A model generated the notes under the pieces. That model had not been told where the DNA came from. It saw only the letters and a program-made list of their open reading frames with translations, and ran no database searches. From Mollicutes bacterium (GTDB lineage Bacteria > Bacillota_I > Bacilli_A > RF39 > UBA660): a DNA stretch of 33,664 nt. Position numbers and translations under genes: made by a program. Positions 9,302-19,223 of the stretch are shown here, piece after piece; position 1 is the stretch's first letter, and the number at the start of each line of letters is the position of its first letter. The stretch is from assembly GCA_012837765.1 (NCBI GenBank), contig DUQO01000029.1, positions 1 to 33,664 on the forward strand. The letters are read 5' to 3'.

Positions 9302-10157
9302 TCGCTATATCTCCTTTCAACACAGTTACATATCTTAAAGAATTAAAGTTTGTCGCTGGGGTTACCCTAACTCTTCTAGAAGTTGCAAAATCATCACTTT
9401 CTATTTTAGAAACTGTACCTATAATAATACCTTTTGGAAAAACATCACTAAGTCCTGAGGTAACAACTTTATCCCCAATGTTTATTGGAGTGTCATCTAT
9501 AATATCGATAACCAACAATTCCTTCTTTTTTATGTCATATCCAGATAACAAGCCATAAGTCGTGTTATCTTTTGAAGATACACCAACTGATATTTTAGTA
9601 TTTAGATCCATCGTTGTAATTAATTTCACATCACTTGTATAAAAACTTGTTTTTATTATTTTTCCTATTAAACCACTATCTGTTATTACAACCATACCTA
9701 CTTTGATACCACTTTTTTCTCCCTTATCAATCGTTAAAGTATTGTACCAATCTCCAACATTACGGTTGATAACAGCAGCATTTTCTTTTTCGTATTCACT
9801 TAAGTGATTTTTTAATTCTAATAACTTTTTAAGCTCATCTAAACTTTTCTTTAATTCTTCATTTTCCGCTTCTAAAACGTTGATTTTAGATTTTCTTTCA
9901 TCTAATTCTTTATAACTTTTATATATTCTTTTCATATCGCTATATTCATCTATTTTATCACCTATAAATCTAAACGGCGTATATAAAACCTTTTGAATAT
10001 TTAAACCAATATCTCTTATACCCTTTTCAATAAAAGTTTGATGTCGGTCACCTTTGACAGACAAAGAAAGAAAACCAATAAGTATAAGAATACCTGCTAT
10101 AACAATTAGTACTACATATTTAAATTCTATTTTTTTTCTACGCCTATTTAATTTCAT
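9294..10157 (-). CDS. mreC: Rod shape-determining protein MreC
   Basis: N-terminal TM, coiled coil, then AAVINRNVGDWYNTLTIDKGEKSGIKVGMVVITDSGLIGKI. Confidence 0.93.
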   Translation of the reverse strand: MKLNRRRKKIEFKYVVLIVIAGILILIGFLSLSVKGDRHQTFIEKGIRDIGLNIQKVLYTPFRFIGDKIDEYSDMKRIYKSYKELDERKSKINVLEAENEELKKSLDELKKLLELKNHLSEYEKENAAVINRNVGDWYNTLTIDKGEKSGIKVGMVVITDSGLIGKIIKTSFYTSDVKLITTMDLNTKISVGVSSKDNTTYGLLSGYDIKKKELLVIDIIDDTPINIGDKVVTSGLSDVFPKGIIIGTVSKIESDDFATSRRVRVTPATNFNSLRYVTVLKGDIAND

Positions 10158-10184
10158 AAATGATTATCACCACCACTATATATA

Positions 10185-10877
10185 TTATATATGATTATTT
10201 TCAAAAAAACTATAATATCCATCATTAGAAACAATTATATGATCTATTACCTCTATACCTAGTAATTTACCTATCTCAATTAATTTACTTGTTAGTTTTT
10301 TATCTTCTATACTAGGTTCAGGGCTTCCAGAAGGATGATTATGTACACAAATGATTGATGAAGCTGATAAAAGATATGCACTTTTAAAAATTTCTCTTGG
10401 ATGGACAATACTTACATTAAGTGTTCCAATAAATAATAATTTATAATCAATTAAGTTTTTTTTATTATCTAAATAAAGGCAATAAAAATATTCTTGCTTT
10501 GCATCATTTATTTTGTATTTAAAATATTCATATATACTCAAAGGATTATTTAATTTTGTTTTATTAGTTATCTTTTTTTCATAATATACTCTTCTTCCTA
10601 ATTCAATAGCTGCTAATAATTCAATTGCTTTTACAACCCCAATACCTTTTATATTAGATAAACTATTCACATTAAAAAGTTTTAATTCACTTATATCTTT
10701 TACTTTAGATAATATAAGACTTGCTATATGTTTAGAAGAAAAAGATTTTGTGCCAGTCTTTATTAAAATAGCTAATAAATCTTCATTAGAAATATTAGAA
10801 ACACCATATTTCAACAATCTCTCACGAGGCTTTTCTTCATTTGGAATATCTTTTATCATTGTAGTAAGCATTATCAC
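10185..10877 (-). CDS. radC: JAB/MPN domain protein RadC
   Basis: IPNEEKPRERLLKYG; HPRE…CVHNHPSGSPEPSIEDKKLT; start possibly the second Met. Confidence 0.93.
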   Translation of the reverse strand: MIMLTTMIKDIPNEEKPRERLLKYGVSNISNEDLLAILIKTGTKSFSSKHIASLILSKVKDISELKLFNVNSLSNIKGIGVVKAIELLAAIELGRRVYYEKKITNKTKLNNPLSIYEYFKYKINDAKQEYFYCLYLDNKKNLIDYKLLFIGTLNVSIVHPREIFKSAYLLSASSIICVHNHPSGSPEPSIEDKKLTSKLIEIGKLLGIEVIDHIIVSNDGYYSFFENNHI

Positions 10878-11003
10878 ACCACTTTCTATTTACTATATAT
10901 TCTACATATAAAAGATTTTCTCCTTCTCAAACATTATAAATTAAAAAGGATAATTCATTTATTATCCCTAACTCTTAATAAAAACAATGAGACCAGTACA
11001 ATA

Positions 11004-11462
11004 TCATTCTTCATTTTGTAAAACTAATTCATCATACTTACTTATTATTTGTTTTTGTATTTGCGATAATTCATCCCCACCACTACTGCTTTCTAATAAC
11101 AAATCATATTGTTTTAATAACTCTAAAAATTCAGGGTTGCTAATTGTTAATTCTCTTACATATATATTATTTCCCTTAGATATATAATAATTTTTTAGTT
11201 TATCAACATTATTTTTGTTATGAGTTATTGCAACATATACACGATAATATTTATCATCTTGTTCTACAGTATAGTAATCTAATTTTGTTGTATATTTCGT
11301 TACGTTTTCTAAAGACGAATATACCCCTTGTTGTAATACATATATTTTTTCTTTTTCATTAAAAACTTTATCTACCTTACCTTCATATTGTGAAAATAAT
11401 ACCTTTCCGATAAATAATCCAATTGCAATTGCGCTGATGATAGGTACAATAATTTTTTTCAT
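11004..11462 (-). CDS. Hypothetical membrane-anchored protein, possibly SPOR-like extracellular domain
   Basis: N-terminal TM then a ~120-aa domain (YVLQQGVYSSLENVTKYTTKLD…YRVYVAITHNKNNVDKLKNYY). Confidence 0.6.
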   Translation of the reverse strand: MKKIIVPIISAIAIGLFIGKVLFSQYEGKVDKVFNEKEKIYVLQQGVYSSLENVTKYTTKLDYYTVEQDDKYYRVYVAITHNKNNVDKLKNYYISKGNNIYVRELTISNPEFLELLKQYDLLLESSSGGDELSQIQKQIISKYDELVLQNEE

Positions 11463-11554
11463 GTTATCACCTAATGGTATTTTATCAATATTAAACTAAA
11501 AAAAATGTTATCTTTTGTCACCGTAATAACAACTTTATATTCTTATTATAAATA

Positions 11555-11582
11555 CAAATAAAAGATAGGTTTTCCCTATCTT
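11555..11582 (-). terminator. Terminator overlapping the proS stop
   Basis: AAAGATAGG-loop-CCTATCTTT stem followed by TTTATTT on the minus strand. Confidence 0.7.
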
Positions 11583-13273
11583 TCATTTAATAATTCATTA
11601 ATATAACCATATATCTCATCAATATTTACATCTTTAATTTCATTACCATTTCTTAATTTTAATTCAACAATATTTTCTTCTACTTTATTACCTACTGTAA
11701 TTCTAATAGGTATACCAATTAAATCCATATCATTGAATTTTACTCCTGCTCTTTCGTCTCTATCATCCAACAAACATTCAATTCCCATTTTTTCTAAGTT
11801 GTCATATATTTCATTTGCAATTTTCAATTGTTTATCATTACTATTATTGATAAGGACGATACCTACTTTAAAAGGCGCTATACAGATTGGCCAAATAATT
11901 CCTTTTTCATCATTGTTTTGTTCTACTAAAGTTGCCATACAACGTCCTAAACCAATTCCATAACTTCCCATTACAACAGGATGTAAAGTGTTGTTTTGAT
12001 CTAAATAATTAACATTTAAAGCTTCTGTATATTTAGTACCAAGCTTAAATGTGTTTCCTATTTCAATACCTTTTTTAAAATAAATTTTTCCTCCACATTT
12101 AGGACAAATGTCGCCCTCTTTTATGTTCCTTATATCTTCTACATAATTGTAGTCGAAATCATTTAAATTAACATTTTTATAATGATAATCAGACTCATTA
12201 GCCCCAACAATAAAATTAGTCATATTTGATACTTCTTTATCTATTATAACTGGTATTTTAAGACCTATTGGACCTGCAAAACCAACATCTGCCTGAGTAA
12301 CCGATTCAACTATATCTGAAGTTGCCAAAGAAACATCATTTGCGTTTAAAAGTTTTCTTAATTTTGTTTCGTTAACATCGTCATCACCCTTAACTAAGCA
12401 AGCATAAGGGTTACCATCAACTTGATAGATAAGTGTTTTTACAAATTTTGATTTGTCTTCATTTAGAAAATGAGAAACTTCTTCAATTGTTTTTGCATTT
12501 TTTGTTTCAATCAATTCTTTGGGTAATAATTCTACCTTTTTTTCAACCTTTTCTGTAACACATTCACTAACTTCAATATTAGAAGCGTAATCACAAGAAT
12601 CACATAAAACTAAAATGTCTTCTCCAATATCTGTTACAGCTTGGAATTCTTCAGATAGTAAGCCACCCATAGCACCAGTATCAGCTTTTACTATTTTGTA
12701 ATCAATTCCCATTCTGTCAAATGCATTTTTATAAGCATCAAACATTTTTTGGTATGATTTATCTAAGCCATTTAAATCAACATCAAAAGAATACGCATCT
12801 TTCATAATAAATTCTCTTACTCTTATAAGTCCATAACGAGGTCTTGCTTCATCTCTAAATTTAGTTTGAAATTGATATAATGAGAATGGCAAATCTTTAT
12901 ATGACTTAACATGCATGGAAGCTGCTATTGCAAAGAATTCTTCATGAGTAGGACCTAATACATATTTTTTATTATATCGATCATTTAATTTAAAAAGACT
13001 ATCGCCAAACGAGTTTATACGACCTGATTTTTCAAATACTTCAGTTGGTAACATATCAGCCATATAAAGCTCTAAGGCTCCTGTTTTATTCATTTCTTCT
13101 CGAATAATTTGTTCAATGTTCTTTAAAACTTTATATCCAAGAGGCATAAATATATATATACCTGATGCTATTTTTTTTATCATTCCACTTCTAACTAAAA
13201 GATTACTACTAATTGAATCTTCATCTTTAGCGTCTTCTCTTAAAGTATAGAAAAAATTATTTTTTAGTTTCAT
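11576..13273 (-). CDS. proS: Prolyl-tRNA synthetase (bacterial type)
   Basis: SSNLLVRSGMIKKIASGIYIFMPLG; LGPTHEEFF; RPRYGLIRVREFIMKDAYSF; GSYGIGLGR. Confidence 0.96.
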   Translation of the reverse strand: MKLKNNFFYTLREDAKDEDSISSNLLVRSGMIKKIASGIYIFMPLGYKVLKNIEQIIREEMNKTGALELYMADMLPTEVFEKSGRINSFGDSLFKLNDRYNKKYVLGPTHEEFFAIAASMHVKSYKDLPFSLYQFQTKFRDEARPRYGLIRVREFIMKDAYSFDVDLNGLDKSYQKMFDAYKNAFDRMGIDYKIVKADTGAMGGLLSEEFQAVTDIGEDILVLCDSCDYASNIEVSECVTEKVEKKVELLPKELIETKNAKTIEEVSHFLNEDKSKFVKTLIYQVDGNPYACLVKGDDDVNETKLRKLLNANDVSLATSDIVESVTQADVGFAGPIGLKIPVIIDKEVSNMTNFIVGANESDYHYKNVNLNDFDYNYVEDIRNIKEGDICPKCGGKIYFKKGIEIGNTFKLGTKYTEALNVNYLDQNNTLHPVVMGSYGIGLGRCMATLVEQNNDEKGIIWPICIAPFKVGIVLINNSNDKQLKIANEIYDNLEKMGIECLLDDRDERAGVKFNDMDLIGIPIRITVGNKVEENIVELKLRNGNEIKDVNIDEIYGYINELLNER

Positions 13274-13300
13274 AAATTTTCGCCTTCTTTCTTTAGCAGT

Positions 13301-14035
13301 TTATTTTGCTTTTACTTTTTCGGAAGTAAATTTATCATATAATTGTTCAACATATTGCATTTCAACAATGCTTTTCTCCCTTAAAAAATTTGCAAATGAT
13401 TTTACATCGTTGTTATTTATAAAATTCATATACTTATCTTTATCTTCCTCAGTAAATAATATTGGAGCATAATTATTTTGTAATAAATTAAATCCTGTAA
13501 GAATCTGTACTGTTCTCTTATTACCATCTTCAAAAGGTTGTATTCTAACTAAAGTTAAATGAAAAATTGCTTCTCTTTCAAAAATATCGTTTTGATTCCA
13601 AACATTATAATAATTATCAATCAAAGACATCATTCTAAATGGAATTTCCCTTGCTTCTGCTGGACTAAAATTAACATTTCTATTTATAGCTACAGCTGTT
13701 TTTCTATAACCATAGGAATATCCTGAGGGTTCATTTATCAATTCAGCTATTTTTTGAATATGATGTGGATATAGCCTTTCTATTTTATCTGTGTTGTTAA
13801 AAAGATAATTCATAGCATCGGAAGTGCTTTTAAGGGTGTTTTTCCTAAGTTGATCTAAATCGTTTTGATTAAAAATAAATCCAGGATTATTAGCTTTTAA
13901 TTCATGTACTAAGTAATATATAAGTGATGAGTAACAAGTTTTAGAATACCTTTCAGCAAAATTTGATAAATAATATTCATAAAACAAAGGATCTTTTTCA
14001 AATTTTACAATCATATCTATTTCTCCTAACAACAT
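13301..14035 (-). CDS. Fic family protein
   Basis: Fic core FHLTLVRIQPFEDGNKRTVQILTGFNLL; the usual motif His is Gln here. Start likely MIVKFEKD. Confidence 0.82.
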   Translation of the reverse strand: MLLGEIDMIVKFEKDPLFYEYYLSNFAERYSKTCYSSLIYYLVHELKANNPGFIFNQNDLDQLRKNTLKSTSDAMNYLFNNTDKIERLYPHHIQKIAELINEPSGYSYGYRKTAVAINRNVNFSPAEAREIPFRMMSLIDNYYNVWNQNDIFEREAIFHLTLVRIQPFEDGNKRTVQILTGFNLLQNNYAPILFTEEDKDKYMNFINNNDVKSFANFLREKSIVEMQYVEQLYDKFTSEKVKAK

Positions 14036-14084
14036 TATTATTTATTAAAGTATATCATATTAACCTTAATCGTTTTACTATTTT

Positions 14085-14426
14085 TTATCTTACAGCAACT
14101 TTTTTTGCTTCCTCACCTAAAAACTTATAAATCTCCCACTTATGATCTTTTTCAACAAGCGCATATCCAGCTTTCAAAGCTACTCTTTTAGAAGCCATAT
14201 TATTTATATCTATTTCTAATACGGGATTATGTAGTTTCTTCGTCACTTCTCTTAAAGCTGCTGTTGCAGCTCCATTACCTCTAAATTCCTTTTTAATTTC
14301 ATAGACAACATGATTCTCTACTGTAAATAATATCCCCACAACCATATTTGTGTCCTTATCAATAATATTATAGAAAGTCTCTTGGTCTTTTTGATTATTT
14401 TCTACCTCTAAAATACCAATATTCAT
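14085..14426 (-). CDS. GNAT family N-acetyltransferase
   Basis: YEIKKEFRGNGAATAALREVTKKL…NMASKRVALKAGYALVE. Confidence 0.8.
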   Translation of the reverse strand: MNIGILEVENNQKDQETFYNIIDKDTNMVVGILFTVENHVVYEIKKEFRGNGAATAALREVTKKLHNPVLEIDINNMASKRVALKAGYALVEKDHKWEIYKFLGEEAKKVAVR

Positions 14427-14529
14427 ATTATCACCTATATTGATTATACTACATTTATTATAAAGAATCGTGTTTGTTTACATTGATTGACATTGTTATT
14501 TTAGAATTTTTTACCATAAGTCATATAAT

Positions 14530-14557
14530 AAAAAACTTCTACTGATTAGTAGAAGCT
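14530..14557 (-). terminator. Terminator after valS
   Basis: CTTCTACT-loop-AGTAGAAG then TTTTTT on the minus strand. Confidence 0.8.
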
Positions 14558-14564
14558 TTTATAT

Positions 14565-16985
14565 TTATTCTATAGATTCTAAATTTAGTTCAACGTCATA
14601 TATTTCATAGTCGTTTTGGATATCTTTTATATTTAAATTCTCTATAAATAAAGTGGCTTTAAAATCTTTAGAAGATTCATTTATAGCTTCTTTCAAACTA
14701 TTACCTGCACCAATAGTCAAATTTTTTATCGGAGTTTTTAAAGATACATTATTATTTGTTTTTACCCCTCTTGCTTGACTTATGATATTCATCATTAAAT
14801 CTCCATTTTTAATTTCTTCTTCAAAATCATAATTTAATGGCTTGATTTCAGTTAAATGGATAGATTTTTCTTCATGATATAATGCTTGATAAATTTCTTC
14901 TGTAATAAATGGGAAGAAGATACTAAAGTCTTGTAATAGTTTATAAAGAATAGTATAGACTGTTTTCTGACCAGAATATCTAGGTATTTCACCAAATTCT
15001 TCAGGTCTATATAATCTATGTTTAACTATTTCGATATAGTTATCACAGAAGTTCCAAAAAAATTTTTCTAAGTGATTTAATGCTAACCCCACTTCATATT
15101 CATCAAGATATTTTAAGAAGCCTTTCTCCATTCCTTGAAAGCTTCCTAAAATCCATTTATCAATATATTCAAAATCAGTAAATTCCTTATCTTGATAATC
15201 AGTTAAATGCATTTCAATAAACTTAGAAACATTCCATAACTTATTAACTAATTTACGTCCTCTTTGTAATGTTTCTTCACTAAATACAATGTCAGTTCCA
15301 ATTCTTCCTGAACCAGCCCAATAACGTATAACATCTGCTGAATATTCTTTGATTAAATCAAGTGGTTCAACTTTACTATTACCTTTACTCTTGCTTATTT
15401 TTTCGTTTTTTCCAGCCATTACAAAACCAGAAATCATCACATTATCCCAAGGTCTTTGACCAAAGTGATAAAAGCTTTTAACAATTGTATAGAAATCCCA
15501 TGTTCTAATTATTTCTGAAGCGTTAGTTCTTAAACTCATAGGTTTTAAAATTGATTCATAGTTATTTTCTTCACCATATCTCATATTTATTAAAGGTGTT
15601 ATAGAAGAAGTTGCCCAAGTGTCCATTACATCACTTTCAGGTTTAAACACTGTACTACCACATTTAGGGCATTTATCTATATGAGGTTTAGTGGATAAGG
15701 GATTAACTGGTAAGTCTTCAATTCTTGCAAAGATTGGTTCTCCACAATCGCTACAATACCAAACAGGAAATGGAACCCCAAAATATCTTTGACGTGAAAT
15801 ACACCAATCCCATGCTACATTGCTGACCCATTCGTCATATCTAGATTGCATATGTTCTGGGTACCATTTTATTTCATTTCCTATTTTTATAAAATCATCT
15901 TTATGGTTCATAATATCGATGAACCATTGTTTCATTATAGAATATTCAACTTCCCTACCACATCTTTCATGGGTTTGAACTTCATGTTCTAAATCTTCAA
16001 TTTTAACAATATATCCACCTGCTTGTAAATCTTCAATTATTTGTTTTCTGGCTTCCTTAATTTTTAAACCACCATATTTAGGTACTGAATCAACAATCCT
16101 ACCATCAGCAGTAAATATATATTTTAATGGTAAATTATATTTTTTCCACCATTCAATATCTGTTTGATCACCAAATGTACAGCACATAACAACACCTGTA
16201 CCTTTATCAATAGCAACCTTTTCATCACCCATAATTGGTACTTCTACATCGATCACTGGTATATGTGCCTTTTTGCCAATCAAATGATTATGTTTTTCAT
16301 CTGCTGGGTTAACAAATACACATACAATTGCTGGCAATAGTTCAGGTCTTGTAGTAGCGATAGTAAAGACTTCTTCATCTTCATCTGTTTTAAAATTAAT
16401 ATAATTAAAAGTCGTTTTTAAGGATTTAGTTTCAAGTTCTGCTTGAGCAATGGTTGTTAAACATTCATTACACCATAAAGCAGGACTTTCTTTATGATAA
16501 CAATGTCCTTTATTTACTAAATCTAAAAATGACCATTGACTTATTTTTATAGTAGATGGACTTATGGTTTTATAACGAATATCCCAATCAGTACTTACCC
16601 CCATCTTACTAAACAACTCTTGAAACTCAGCTTCATATTTATCGGTAGTTTCATAACATAATTTTGAAAAATCTTCTCTACCAATTTCATGAGCTTTTTT
16701 GCCTTGTTCCTTTTCAACTAATCTTTCACTAGGTAATCCATTATCATCAAATCCAAACGGATAAAAAACATTATATCCTCTTAATCTTTTATATCTTGCT
16801 ATCATTTCAGTTTGAGAATAAGAAAAAATATGTCCTATATGAATATTCCCACTAACAGTTGGAGGGGGTGTATCAATAGAATAAACTTTCCTTTCATCAA
16901 CTTTAAATTCATATATTTTATTCTCTTTCCAATATTCTAACCATTTTTGTTCTTTTTCTTGTGCATTATATTTTTTGTCTAACAT
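14565..16985 (-). CDS. valS: Valyl-tRNA synthetase, archaeal-like type
   Basis: PPPTVSGNIHIGH; GFDDNGLPSERLVEKEQG; KISKSKGNS; class I aaRS of 806 aa. Confidence 0.93.
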   Translation of the reverse strand: MLDKKYNAQEKEQKWLEYWKENKIYEFKVDERKVYSIDTPPPTVSGNIHIGHIFSYSQTEMIARYKRLRGYNVFYPFGFDDNGLPSERLVEKEQGKKAHEIGREDFSKLCYETTDKYEAEFQELFSKMGVSTDWDIRYKTISPSTIKISQWSFLDLVNKGHCYHKESPALWCNECLTTIAQAELETKSLKTTFNYINFKTDEDEEVFTIATTRPELLPAIVCVFVNPADEKHNHLIGKKAHIPVIDVEVPIMGDEKVAIDKGTGVVMCCTFGDQTDIEWWKKYNLPLKYIFTADGRIVDSVPKYGGLKIKEARKQIIEDLQAGGYIVKIEDLEHEVQTHERCGREVEYSIMKQWFIDIMNHKDDFIKIGNEIKWYPEHMQSRYDEWVSNVAWDWCISRQRYFGVPFPVWYCSDCGEPIFARIEDLPVNPLSTKPHIDKCPKCGSTVFKPESDVMDTWATSSITPLINMRYGEENNYESILKPMSLRTNASEIIRTWDFYTIVKSFYHFGQRPWDNVMISGFVMAGKNEKISKSKGNSKVEPLDLIKEYSADVIRYWAGSGRIGTDIVFSEETLQRGRKLVNKLWNVSKFIEMHLTDYQDKEFTDFEYIDKWILGSFQGMEKGFLKYLDEYEVGLALNHLEKFFWNFCDNYIEIVKHRLYRPEEFGEIPRYSGQKTVYTILYKLLQDFSIFFPFITEEIYQALYHEEKSIHLTEIKPLNYDFEEEIKNGDLMMNIISQARGVKTNNNVSLKTPIKNLTIGAGNSLKEAINESSKDFKATLFIENLNIKDIQNDYEIYDVELNLESIE

Positions 16986-16993
16986 ATTTTCAC

Positions 16994-17746
16994 CTACCTT
17001 AAAATATCAAAATTATTATTTAAAAACTGTTCAATATAATTAAAAATTTTTATTGATTTATCTTCTTTTAATTCTAATGATTCAAACAATAAATTTAAAT
17101 AATTTTCCCTTCTAATAATTTCATAACTATATACAAAGTTTATATCATATAAAAAACCTATTGTAACAAGTATTTCATCTAAAGGTGTTTTTTTCATTTT
17201 CAAGTCGATCGGCGATCTATTTATGATGCAATCAACTACCCCTTCACTTATTGCTTCATCTTCAAATTTATGAATACCTGCTTCTGATTTAATACGAAAA
17301 ATGTCTATTTTATCAGCATCGCGAATAATCTTTGAAAAAAGGGTTTCATTACTATTATATGTGTCTGGAATAGCTATTTTATTGTGATTATATATTGTTT
17401 TTTTTATGATTTCATCATATTCATCTGTTTTAATATAATCTCTTATCAAACCTTTATCAAACAGAAGTTCTACTCCTAACCCTCCGTGATCAATTGATTT
17501 TAAATCATCAAAGGTATTATATAGCTTTATTTGTTCAAATCTTCCAATATCATGTAAAAGTCCAATTAGCATTGCTAAATTAGTATATTCTTCATCCAAA
17601 TGAAGTGCTGTTGCAAGTTCACCACACATTTCGGACACCCTAAATGAGTGATAATATTTTTTTTTGATATTGGGATTTGTCATATCATATTTCTTTACAT
17701 ATTTTTCAAATGTCTTTTTTGCTTTCTTAATATCAATCATTACCAC
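16994..17746 (-). CDS. HD domain phosphohydrolase
   Basis: H(19-aa)…LLHDIGRFEQ…DADKIDIFR; 250 aa, overlaps the upstream GNAT gene. Confidence 0.85.
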   Translation of the reverse strand: MVMIDIKKAKKTFEKYVKKYDMTNPNIKKKYYHSFRVSEMCGELATALHLDEEYTNLAMLIGLLHDIGRFEQIKLYNTFDDLKSIDHGGLGVELLFDKGLIRDYIKTDEYDEIIKKTIYNHNKIAIPDTYNSNETLFSKIIRDADKIDIFRIKSEAGIHKFEDEAISEGVVDCIINRSPIDLKMKKTPLDEILVTIGFLYDINFVYSYEIIRRENYLNLLFESLELKEDKSIKIFNYIEQFLNNNFDILR

Positions 17747-18254
17747 TTACTCCTATTCTATAAATATAAATTATTTGTTCTTTTGCTCTATCATCTAAAT
17801 CCATATCAATATGGTCCTTTTTACCACCCATTTTCTCATAAAACCTTTGGGCCTGATAATTATATTTATTACAAGATAAATAAAACTTTTTAATATTATT
17901 TCTTTTAGCATAATTAAGTACTTCTTTAAACAAAGTTGTGCCTAATCCTTTGCCTTGATAATCTTTCAAAATATGAAGATACTTTATAACATACTCATAG
18001 TCTTTATATAGTTTATCATCTTTTGAAAAACATATATAACCAATTATTTTATTATTATGAAGCGCTACTTTAAACAAGGTGTTAGGCCTATCGATATAAC
18101 TTTTGAAACGTTCTTTTGCTCTTTCGTAATCAAAATTATCGATTGCTTGATCACTATAGATTCCTCTATATGTTGTATTCCATACTTTTTTTCTTACAAC
18201 AGACATTTCGTGAACATCTTCTATTCTTACATCTCTAATAATTATATTATTCAT
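17733..18254 (-). CDS. GNAT family N-acetyltransferase
   Basis: MNNIIIRDVRIEDVHEMSVVRKKVWNTTYRGIYSDQAID; YQGKGLGTTLFKEVL; AQRFYEKMGG. Start reassigned from 18272 (inside the T-box terminator) to ATG 18252-18254. Confidence 0.9.
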   Translation of the reverse strand: MNNIIIRDVRIEDVHEMSVVRKKVWNTTYRGIYSDQAIDNFDYERAKERFKSYIDRPNTLFKVALHNNKIIGYICFSKDDKLYKDYEYVIKYLHILKDYQGKGLGTTLFKEVLNYAKRNNIKKFYLSCNKYNYQAQRFYEKMGGKKDHIDMDLDDRAKEQIIYIYRIGVSGND

Positions 18255-18270
18255 ACTCGTTCCCTTCTTC

Positions 18271-18476
18271 AAAAAAATCGTCCTAAAAATAAGGACGATT
18301 TATCGCGGTACCACCTTAGTTCATAATAATTATTATGCTCTTGATATTATAACGGTATTACCGTCATATCTTACTACTATTTCAGATATGAAACTCCCAA
18401 GCTACAATTAAACAACCTAATCTTAGTTTGCACCAACCACTAAGTCTCTTGTAATAAATTGCTTAACCCTCTTGTT
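18271..18476 (-). ncRNA. T-box riboswitch leader, Val specifier (GUA)
   Basis: T-box AAGGTGGTACCGCG (18304-18317), terminator AAATCGTCC…GGACGATTTTTTT, AGAGA element, specifier GTA followed by GCTTGGGAGTT (GTA at 18403-18405). Confidence 0.92.
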
Positions 18477-18484
18477 CTAAGTCT

Positions 18485-19135
18485 TTAATTTTTTATATCT
18501 AAGCCCCCAAAAAAGGAAGTATAATTTATAATTAATTCTTTTTTAGCATTCTCATTCGCAACAGCTTTGTTTTCAACTCCACCAAAGATTGGTAAGCCTT
18601 TAACAGTAACTTTAACATCTTCAGGGACAATAATAGTTGCTCCACCAAAAATCGTCGTCACATCTATATAGCCAACTTTATCCTTAATTTTTATTTTTCT
18701 ATAATCAACGTCAGCTCCACCAAAGATTGCAACTATTTCACTACGAACATATTCTTCACTTATATTTTTATCCTCTACTCCTCCAAAAATAGCTGTATAA
18801 GAAGTAACTGATTTGTTACTAAAACTTTTTTTGTTAAAATTAAGAAGTAAAGATAACCCAATAGCTATAATAACAATAGGCAAAAATAACAAATCAAATA
18901 TATCTTTATCTATTATACCTAAATTTGATAAGAAATACATGCCTCCTACCAAAACAAAAGTAAACATTATTAAATCAAAGCGTTTCTTTTCAAACATTCC
19001 CACTATGCCAATAATGACAACTCCTAATGAAAATATTAAACCAGAAACATTTTCAAATGAAATAATTTCAAAATTAGATAATAGTATTAAGATACCCGTT
19101 GCAATAACTATTAAGCCGATCGTTTTTTTGATCAT
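18485..19135 (-). CDS. LiaF-like membrane protein
   Basis: Four N-terminal TMs, then repeated AIFGGVED / AIFGGADVDYRKI / TIFGGATIIVPEDVKV / PIFGGVENK / SFFGGLDIKN. Confidence 0.82.
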   Translation of the reverse strand: MIKKTIGLIVIATGILILLSNFEIISFENVSGLIFSLGVVIIGIVGMFEKKRFDLIMFTFVLVGGMYFLSNLGIIDKDIFDLLFLPIVIIAIGLSLLLNFNKKSFSNKSVTSYTAIFGGVEDKNISEEYVRSEIVAIFGGADVDYRKIKIKDKVGYIDVTTIFGGATIIVPEDVKVTVKGLPIFGGVENKAVANENAKKELIINYTSFFGGLDIKN

Positions 19136-19147
19136 ATTAACCTCCGT

Positions 19148-19169
19148 TAATTTAGATACATCTAAATTA
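19148..19169. promoter_or_regulatory. 22-bp palindromic operator candidate upstream of the liaF-like gene
   Basis: TAATTTAGAT-AC-ATCTAAATTA; overlaps the -10 of TTGTAA-17-TATAAT (minus strand, 19166-19171 and 19189-19194). Confidence 0.55.
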
Positions 19170-19223
19170 TATCAATTAATTGCTTATTTTACAATATTTT
19201 ATATGTGCAATGTCAAAAAAATA

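Noticed and set aside
18057-18326. Plus-strand ORF 89 aa
   Set aside because: Antisense to the GNAT gene and the T-box leader.
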